Source: Isoetes taiwanensis (Eukaryota > Streptophyta > Lycopodiopsida > Isoetales > Isoetaceae). From it: a stretch of DNA of 64,000 nucleotides. Positions 54,046 to 64,000 of this stretch are shown piece by piece. Both the position numbers and the translations under genes were made by a program. The notes beneath the pieces were generated by a model. It made no database searches and was not told the origin of the DNA. It worked only from the letters and a program-made list of their open reading frames with translations. Position 1 is the stretch's first letter; each line of letters begins with the position of its first letter. The DNA lies in the NCBI GenBank assembly GCA_021234155.1, contig JAJEKV010000036.1, forward strand, positions 11,731,426 through 11,795,425, given 5' to 3'.

Positions 54046-54377
54046 CAATATCGGCTCGCGAGTCAGTGAGGAATTCTCGACTCGCAAGTCGAGAATACAT
54101 CACCCAATAAACACTGCTATTCTTGACTCGCAAGTCGAGATTGCCTCACCCACCCAACACTCCAGGATATCTACTCCCCCACACTCGCCTCGCTATTACA
54201 CTCCCTATTCTCGACTCCCGAATCGAGAATGCCTCAGCCAGCCAACGCTAGTCTACTCCCCATGTTCTTGAAACGCGAGTCGAGAATGCAGCCATCCAGA
54301 CTGGATCCCTCTACTCCAGCACCGTTGAGGATAGGGGCTCAGTCTTGGTGGTTGCATACTAGATACGTGAGCCGAGA
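54046..54377. repeat. Irregular cluster of CGACTCG/CGAGTCG palindromes
   Basis: Five variants of the TCTCGACTCGCGAGTCGAGA palindrome, complete or half, lie 45-120 bases apart (about 54,052, 54,086, 54,125, 54,208 and 54,269), separated by CCTCACCCA-like text. It leads into the regular array that follows. Confidence 0.8.
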
Positions 54378-55430
54378 GGATCATAAGGAGGGCTGGAGGG
54401 CTTTGTCGACTCGCGAGTCGAGAAGGCCCTCGAGACTTACACACAGCAATGCAGACTGCTTATCTCACATCCTCCCTTATCCTGCCCAAGTTCTAGTGCA
54501 TTCTCCAGTGTCGAATCGCAGGTGCCTCTACCCAGTCAGAGCCACTCTCCTTCGAACTATCTTCCTCGAATATTGCAAAGGGGAGGGGCTAAGACTGGGT
54601 GGAGGCCTCTGCGACTAATCACAGGGTAATGCATTTGAACTACATCCTTAAGAAGGGCTAGCGGCTTTCTCGACTTGCTAGTCGAGAAGGCCCTCGAGAC
54701 TCACACAAAGAATGCACTCCTTATCCCACATCGGGTGCTTGACCCGCCCAAGCTCTAGTGCATTCTCCAAGAAATGAAGTCGCAGGTGCCTCTACCCCGG
54801 GAGCCACTCGCCCTTTGAACTATCTTCCTCTAATATTGCTAAGGGGAGGGTCTAAGACTGGGTGGAGGCCTCTGCGACTAGCCACAGGTGAATGCATTTG
54901 AACTGCATCCTTAAGAAGGGCTGGGGGGCTTTCTCGACTCATGAAGTCGAGAAGGCCATCGAAGTCTTTCACACAAAGAATGCACTCCTTATCCCACATC
55001 CGCCCTTGACCTGCCCAAGCTCTAGTGCATTCTCTAATGTCGAGTCACAGGTACCTCTACCCAGTCAGAGCCACTCTCCTTCAAACCATCTTCCTCGAAT
55101 ATTGCGAAGGGGAGGAGCTCAGACTGGGTGGAGGCCTCTGCGACTAACCACAGGGGAATGTATTTGAACTACATCCCTAAGGAGGGTTGGGGGCTTTCTC
55201 GACTCGCGAGTCGAGAAGGCCCTCGAGTCTTATACACAGCAATGCAGACTCCTTATCCCACATCCGCCCTTGACCTGCCCAAACGCTAGTGTATTCTCTA
55301 GTGTCGAGTCGCAGGTTTTTCTAGCCAGTATGAGCCACTCTCCTTTGAACCATCTTCCTCGAATATTGCGAAGGGGAGGGGCTCAGATTGGATGGAGGCC
55401 TCTGCGACTAACCACAAGAGAATGCATTCA
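54378..55430. repeat. Tandem repeat, four units of ~265 bp
   Basis: The palindrome begins at 54,402, 54,667, 54,931 and 55,196, a period of 264-265 bases. Each unit continues with CACATCC...CCCAAGC, CTAGTGCATTCTC, GTCGCAGG..., CAGAGCCACTCTCCTT, CTCGAATATTGC and GGTGGAGGCCTCTGCGACTA. Units differ by scattered substitutions. The palindrome is perfect over 22 bases in the last unit, one base off in the first, and more decayed in units two and three. Reading frames across it are by-products. Confidence 0.92.
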
Positions 55431-55642
55431 AACCAAAACTACTAAAACATGGAGTTGTTCGCGAGTTACTCCGATTGGTTGCTCCCTTGCTCAGCATCTC
55501 TCAACACAGAGAGTGTCTCAATGCTGAAATATGTTCAATAAGGAAACAACCAATCGATCGAGCTTTCGAGCATTCCACATTCTAAACAAGTCTAACATGC
55601 CTAACAGGATCTTTGAAACACGCATCCTAATAAAACAGTGGT

Positions 55643-55885
55643 AAGCACTCACCTCTTCTCGCAAGTATTCTTTGGGCCATTGTATCATAGATTCCGCAGC
55701 CCCTCCGAAGGTCTTTGCTTCTTCTGTCGGCCTTATCAACAAGATATCTCCATCAAAACTTGTGTCAAAGCGATTCTTGTGTATCCCTTCTCCATGGCGC
55801 TGCAGCGAAGAGTGCCCGTGTCCTCTAGCTCACGTATATCGATCAAATTATCTAGTTTCAACAGAACGTTCAGTTAGATGGAGAT
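55643..55885 (-). pseudogene. Fragment resembling plant DUF8039/CACTA-associated protein
   Basis: The minus strand reads IRELEDTGTLRCSAMEKGYT in one frame, then after a shift LIRPTEEAKTFGGAAESMIQ followed by WPKEYLREE, which ends at a donor GTGAGT (about 55,650). The '...GxAxxxxIQWP' ending resembles the C-terminal module of many plant transposon-associated proteins. About 80 residues; the remainder is not seen. Confidence 0.4.
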
Positions 55886-56197
55886 ACAGATTAAACCGCT
55901 ATTAGGAGCTTACAGCGTCATGGCGCCATGCTGAGAAGTTGTTCGGAATCTCTCTCAGCCTCCGACTGCTAAGACATGATAAAATTATGCGCCCGATAAA
56001 CTCCTCTACGGGCTAAAGATGGTCGTGCTGTACCTTTAGCCCGCTTTTTTTTCTTGAATGATTGTATATCCTTAATTTCAAATTTAAGAACGCGCCGGAA
56101 CCTGTTTTTTACGTGTAGTCCCAAAGTCACAAAGTCCCGGAAGAGACTAAGTTTAGAAGGGAATTCGAGCAGCAAGAGACAGCGCCAGCATCAAGAC
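55886..56197. other. Region between divergent genes
   Basis: Lies between the minus-strand fragment and the plus-strand gene start at 56,198. It could have been a shared promoter. No clear TATA box or other site was identified. Confidence 0.3.
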
Positions 56198-57323
56198 ATG
56201 ACGACTCCAACAAAGAAGCGAGGCGCCGGATCGGAGCCGGGTTCTAGTGGAACGAAGAAACGAAAGACCATGCCTCCCGGTAAGCTCTCAATTTTGATTC
56301 GATTTGTCTACCTGTTCTGACGATATTTTAGCCTTGCAGCATTTACGACAGAGACAGTCGTCACAATTGGTAGAACTCCATTCTTTGTCCTTGAAGGATT
56401 GGAAACAGAGCTACTGGAAACCCCTGCGGATTGCTGGTGGTATGTCGAAGTAACATCTTGTGAGAAAGAAAAAGATCTGTTTTTCTGGCAAAGGGATAAA
56501 AGAAGTTCTGTCGACAACTATAAGAAAGTCGGTGTGGTCCTCGCTGTTGTTGCCCCAGATCCAAGACATGTTACTTTGTATGTGGAAGACGTGTTGAAAG
56601 GAAAATTTTACCACGCCAGGAAATTGCCAGTCTCCAATTATTCTTCTATATCGATGAGCAAGTCCAAGGGGACTGACAAAAGGCCGGCACCTATAAATTG
56701 CCAGTACTTGGGCTGAAAGGATTTGGAAGGGATGTAGGAGGATGGAACGCTCACTTCAAGGGAGCTCGGAATGGAGATTTCTAGGGTGAGGGAGAAGATC
56801 TTTAACACAAGGATGTTCACATCCAATGTAAGAATTTAAAGCACTCAACAGTTACGAAGGATGTTGTTGAGAGGGAGAAAAGTCCAGAGAGATGTGCAAG
56901 TGAGAAAACTGAAAGCACTCCAGAGGATTCGATGCAGAAGATGACGAAATGGTAGACTCCTAGCTCTTGGATCCAGACGACCAAATAAAGAAGTCGCAGA
57001 GGGGGGCCCAAAAGATGGAGCGCCTAGCTCAGTTTTATCCACTGGGGGTTAGCCACAAGTTGCTATTGGACATAAGACGGTTGAAGGTTTGCACTGGTGA
57101 TGGGGTCCTCTTCAACCACAGGGAATTTAATCCAGCTCACATGCTAGAGATTCTGAACCTCATGGTGCGCCATCATGTTGCAGATCTAATGCCTACGGAC
57201 GTTATACCATTCAGCAGAGCTACACGTGAGATGTTCAGGTGGAGCATTGAGGAAGACCTAAAGGGCAAAGATGTGAGGTTCTAGGTTGTGGATGGTCAGC
57301 ATTTCGTAAAGGCAGCACAAGTG

Positions 57324-60497
<3,174 letters not shown>

Positions 60498-60913
60498 CGT
60501 GGTGGCATTTTTGGGATTTGTTGATGGTGTTGGAAATGGCGTGACCAAGACTAGGGCAAAGAAGGGAGATGGGGTTGGGTCTTACGTGGCTCGTAATGGT
60601 GAGCAGGGGGATGCGTTCAAGGATTTTAATGTTACCAATGCAAAGAAAGCTTTAAAAAAAACACATTTTAGCCATGTCCACATCCGACGAGAATGATTGA
60701 ACTTCGGATGCCGATTCAAACCTGGTGGGCTGTCGCAGATTTCGATGGAGGTGTGGTGCGGGATGTTGTACAGCAGGTTGGGCAGCAGCTTCGCAGCCCC
60801 TAAACAGGGGATTTTGGCAGCCCCGAAAGCGGTGGTATGGTGGCAGCCCCTAAACGGGGGGTTTCAGCTTGGCTCTGTTTCTACAGCAGCCCATGATCTT
60901 GATCTAAAAGCGA

Positions 60914-61702
60914 TTGGGTATTGTGGGGTGCCTGGATCCTTCTTCCATAGCTACCTATCAAGCTATGTTCATGGGAAATCTGAAACAAGAGTTATTGGAA
61001 GCTATGCAAGGGACAATACAAGCTGCCATCAAATTTGCAGTAGATTCGATCATCCAAGATCTCAAGAAGTCTTTCTTGGAGCAAATGAATGCGGAATTGG
61101 AGGCTTTCAAGAGTCAAATGAGGTCTGAATTTTCTGATTTTAAGGGGCAGATTCAAAATGAAATGGCACAGGTGCATGATGATGATGATTCCAGCACTGA
61201 CGGAGAAGAAGATGATAGTACAGATCAATTGCAGCAGCAACTATCTTCGTTAATGGCAGCCCAAGAACAACACAATCAAACACTTGCAGCTTTCGTGGAG
61301 GAACAAGATAAGCGCAATCGAGCTCTAAATGTCCGTTTGGTGGGTCTTCCAGAAGAACCAAAGGAGAATACCGCATCCAAGGTGGGCGCTTTCTTTTCTG
61401 AAAAGATGCAATGTGAGGATTGTAGAATTTTGGAGGCATTCAGAGTTGGTAAGCCTACTGGAAATGCACGGCATATTGTGGTCAAATTTGCAAATAGAGA
61501 GTCTAAGATGGAAATATTGAGGAAAAAGGCAATGTTAAAAGGAGAGGGAGTCTGGGTGAATGAAGATATGACAAAAGATCAATATGAAGAACATAAAAAG
61601 GAACTTTTGAAATTCAAGGAAGCAAAAAAGAATGGTCAGAAGGTTGTTTGGAGAAAGGGACGAGTAGTGGTGGATGGTGCTGCTACTGAGAGCATAGCAT
61701 AG
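60914..61702 (+). pseudogene. LINE ORF1 protein (subfamily 1)
   Basis: 262 codons of the RNA-binding ORF1 protein. The first ~60 residues form an amphipathic/coiled segment (LLEAMQGTIQAAIKFAV, LEAFKSQMRSEFSDFKGQI), followed by an acidic stretch of Asp/Ser and a second coiled segment rich in Gln. About 135-250 is the RRM and C-terminal domain: ALNVRLVGLPEEPKEN, EAFRVGKPTGNARHIVVKF, ESKMEILRKKA, VWVNEDMTKDQYEEH. A basic start from 60,499 lies in another frame, so the N-terminus is disrupted. Confidence 0.82.
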
Positions 61703-61720
61703 GAATTTGGCACCGCCAGG

Positions 61721-62482
61721 GTGATGTGTTGGAATATTAATACTCTGACACAGGAAAAAATAACTACTATGAGTAGTATACTTGCAAATATAGATATTGT
61801 TTTCTTTCTTGAGACAGGTGAGCATGAGGAATCTGGTCTGCCTGAAATTAATGGTTTTAAGATGATGCATTCTGTTTGGTCCCCAAAAGGATGGAGATAC
61901 AAGAGTTACGGTGGCATTGCATGCTTTGTTAGGCATGAATTTGTGCATTTAGTTACAGTTCTTTTTCCAAAAGCAACTCTGCAGTGCATTTGGATTAGTG
62001 CGCCAGGGCAATTTGGCAACGTATATATTGCTGGATGTTATTATCCACCGCGAGGGTCTCCGGTATATAATTCAGGTGAAGTGGATAGAGATGATCCTTT
62101 TGCGCAGTTGGAGCAGGATGTTGTTTTCTTTTGTGATACAGGGGAGGTTTTATTGATGGGAGATTTCAATGGACGAACTTCACAGAGGCAGGCTGCCATG
62201 GTAAGTATGGAGGGAGAGCCAGAGTGGGTAGAAATGCTAGATGACACTGAATTGGCGGAAATTGGTTGGAGCAGGAAATCAGATGACAAAATTCGGTGGC
62301 CTTCCCCGCAGGGGAATCATGTTCTAACATTTTGTAGCGGGTTAAACCTGGTTATTTATAATGGCATTGACAGGTTTCCAGGATCAGGAGCACTTACATG
62401 CAGAGGGGCAAGTGTGGTGGATTATGTCTTAGCTAAGCCCTCTTTTATTCAACGTTGTAAATTTTGCTATTGGGAAAGATAA
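61721..62482 (+). pseudogene. LINE endonuclease domain (subfamily 1)
   Basis: APE-type endonuclease of ORF2: start MCWNINTLTQEK, catalytic FFLETGEHEESG, YIAGCYYPPRGSP, EVLLMGDFNGR and GASVVDYVLA. A frameshift near 62,450 separates the last motif, SDHEPLFLDL (62,489-62,520), which continues in the next frame. All catalytic motifs are otherwise conserved. Confidence 0.85.
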
Positions 62483-62531
62483 TATTGAATCAGATCATGA
62501 GCCTCTTTTTCTTGACCTTTGCATTGCTGGT

Positions 62532-63239
62532 TTGCCTAAGCATAAGGTTGTGCCACAAGCACTCCTTAAACCTATTATGAGGTATGATAAATCTGATATG
62601 TACAAAGCTTGTTGTGAGAAAAATGCCTCTACTATCACATGGCCAACTAATGCGACAGAACTCAGTCATGCCCTTACTCAGATGGTTCTTGAATCTGCTA
62701 ATATATGTTTTGTGTTGCACAGGCAGAGAATGGGGCTGCCTTGCAATGGTTGGTTTGACTATGAATGCAGGATGCAAAGAAGACAATTTAAATTAGCAAA
62801 GGGGGATGCGAAGGCCTTGGCAAGAAGGGAGTACATCAGAATGGTTAAGAGGAAGAAACGGGCTTATTTGCGTAAGAAACATGAGCAGATGGTCACAGAA
62901 TTATTGGCATATCCGAAGAAGTTTTGGAATAGATTGAAACCTTCTCAAAAACCGAGTACAATGGTAGAGGTTGGTGCTTTGATGAATCATATTAAACATC
63001 TCTATCATGTGCCAGGTGTGGACACAAAAATGGATGGGGCATATGAGGAGGGCTTGTGTTTCTCTTTGGAGGACGTGCAGGATGGGCTCCAAAGATTATC
63101 CAATGGTAAGGCGCCAGATTCGAAAGGGCTTATGGCTGAAATGTTTAAATGGGCGGGTGATAGTGTGGTAGAAGTCTTGGTAAAGTTGTGCAATGTCGTC
63201 TTATTTGAAGGCTTCCCCCGCGACATGGCAAGTGAATAG
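62532..63239 (+). pseudogene. LINE endonuclease-RT linker and pre-RT region (subfamily 1)
   Basis: 235 codons with the linker (ITWPTNATELSHALTQMV), a Lys/Arg-rich block ([20 protein letters not shown]), HLYHVPGVDTKMDGAYEE, LQRLSNGKAPDSKGLMAEMF and FEGFPRDMASE. It ends where the RT continues in another frame. It matches the left end of the truncated LINE at 1,720-3,990, showing where that copy was cut. Confidence 0.85.
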
Positions 63240-64000
63240 GGTGGTCCCTCTTCATAAGGTGATGAGTCTGATCCAAATAACTACCGTATGATTATGATAT
63301 GTAGTTTTATGCCAAGCTTTTTTTGCTAACATCTGAACGCTAAAATAAGCACATGGTCCGAGGTTCATAATGTAAGAGCAACAGGGCAAGCTGGTTTTAG
63401 GGCGAGGAGGTCTACAACAGATCATTTGGTTACCATGAGAGCCATGATGGATTCAGTGGTTGGTAAGAAGAAACCTTTATATGCATTGTTTGTTGATTTC
63501 TCTAAAGCTTTTGATATGGTTGGAAGAGGACATTTGTGGGATAGAATGTCAGCTCTTGGTGTGCCTGTTGAGTATATCGATGCAAAGGGCCAAACTTTAT
63601 GATAAAGTATTGGTTCAGCTTTCTTTCCCATACACCGAGTTGATGAGTATGTTGAAAGCAATATGGGGGTTAAGCAGGGCTGCCCACTATCGCCCACACT
63701 TTTTGGTTTGTTCATAGACCAACTGGAGGATTGGATCTGTCAAAATGGTGGTGATGGAACGCCTCTATATGTTCTTCTACTATTGTTGTATGCCGACGAT
63801 GTTGTTCTATTATCTAGGAGTGTAGTGGGTCTACAAAAGCACTTGGATGCTCTTGAGGGATTTTGTGACACGAAAAGCATGCGGGTCAACATGGCTAAAA
63901 CCAAGGTTGTAGTGTTTGAAGCTACCAAGGTAGATCATGTAAAGGTATTTTACAAAGGAGAGCCTGTTGACATTGTGGATAGTTATAAGTATCTTGGTCT

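Noticed and set aside
54046-55430. CRISPR-like array of palindromic repeats
   Set aside because: This is eukaryotic nuclear DNA, the spacers are themselves repeated rather than unique, and the period of ~265 bases is far too long.
54229-55527. Pro/Ser-rich open frames across the 54-55.5 kb region as a repetitive protein
   Set aside because: They follow from the 265 bp tandem repeat, shift frame between units, and have no start or splice context.

Overview
The window reads as nuclear DNA of a land plant. It has spliced genes with GT-AG introns, a plant-length SUMO-conjugating enzyme, nepenthesin-type aspartic protease remains, a Copia element with a plant-style initiator-tRNA-Met primer site, and a very high load of decayed transposons. 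I lean weakly towards a seed-free lineage such as a fern or lycophyte, because of the LINE type and the many DUF7869-like and FCP1-like HAD remnants. The species cannot be named from the sequence alone.

Layout. 1-9.6 kb is a head-to-tail series of minus-strand non-LTR retrotransposons (LINEs) separated by (CT)n/(GA)n microsatellites, with a broken PIF/Harbinger-like transposase between two of them. 9.6-12.55 kb is the left arm of a near-identical ~3 kb inverted duplication; the right arm is 57.32-60.4 kb, and the spacer is about 44.8 kb. Each arm holds a broken multi-exon gene with a 'DGQH' motif and an FCP1/HAD-like start, fused in frame to the 3' part of a LINE. A second HAD gene fragment starts at the left-arm junction (12.55-13.5 kb). 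15.35-18.0 kb is an old GC-rich LINE split by a 369 bp hAT-type MITE that carries a tRNA-like sequence. 18-24 kb is mostly featureless, with one fold-back element. 24.3-25.5 kb holds the only clearly intact cellular gene, a five-exon SUMO E2 (SCE1/UBC9). 26.4-33.3 kb is a cluster of duplicated aspartic-protease pseudogene pieces. 34-35 kb and 41-43.7 kb hold further HAD-like and methyltransferase-like pseudogenes. 36.3-38.4 kb and 44.5-53.2 kb hold two DUF7869-like pseudogenes. The second is split by a young complete Copia element (45,142-51,092; 846 bp LTRs; 5 bp target duplication ACATT). 54-55.4 kb is a tandem repeat of about 265 bp built around a perfect palindrome that also lies inside the inverted arms. 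60.4-64 kb is the 5' two thirds of another LINE.

How it fits together. Almost everything is mobile DNA or genes broken by it. The strongest pattern is that LINE ends lie against (CT)n tracts, and that ORF1 starts within a few bases of the tract. The second is a repeatedly duplicated and broken gene family: a DGQH/ParB-like part, a possible methyltransferase part, and an FCP1-like HAD part. Function is inferred from motifs only; no database search was possible.
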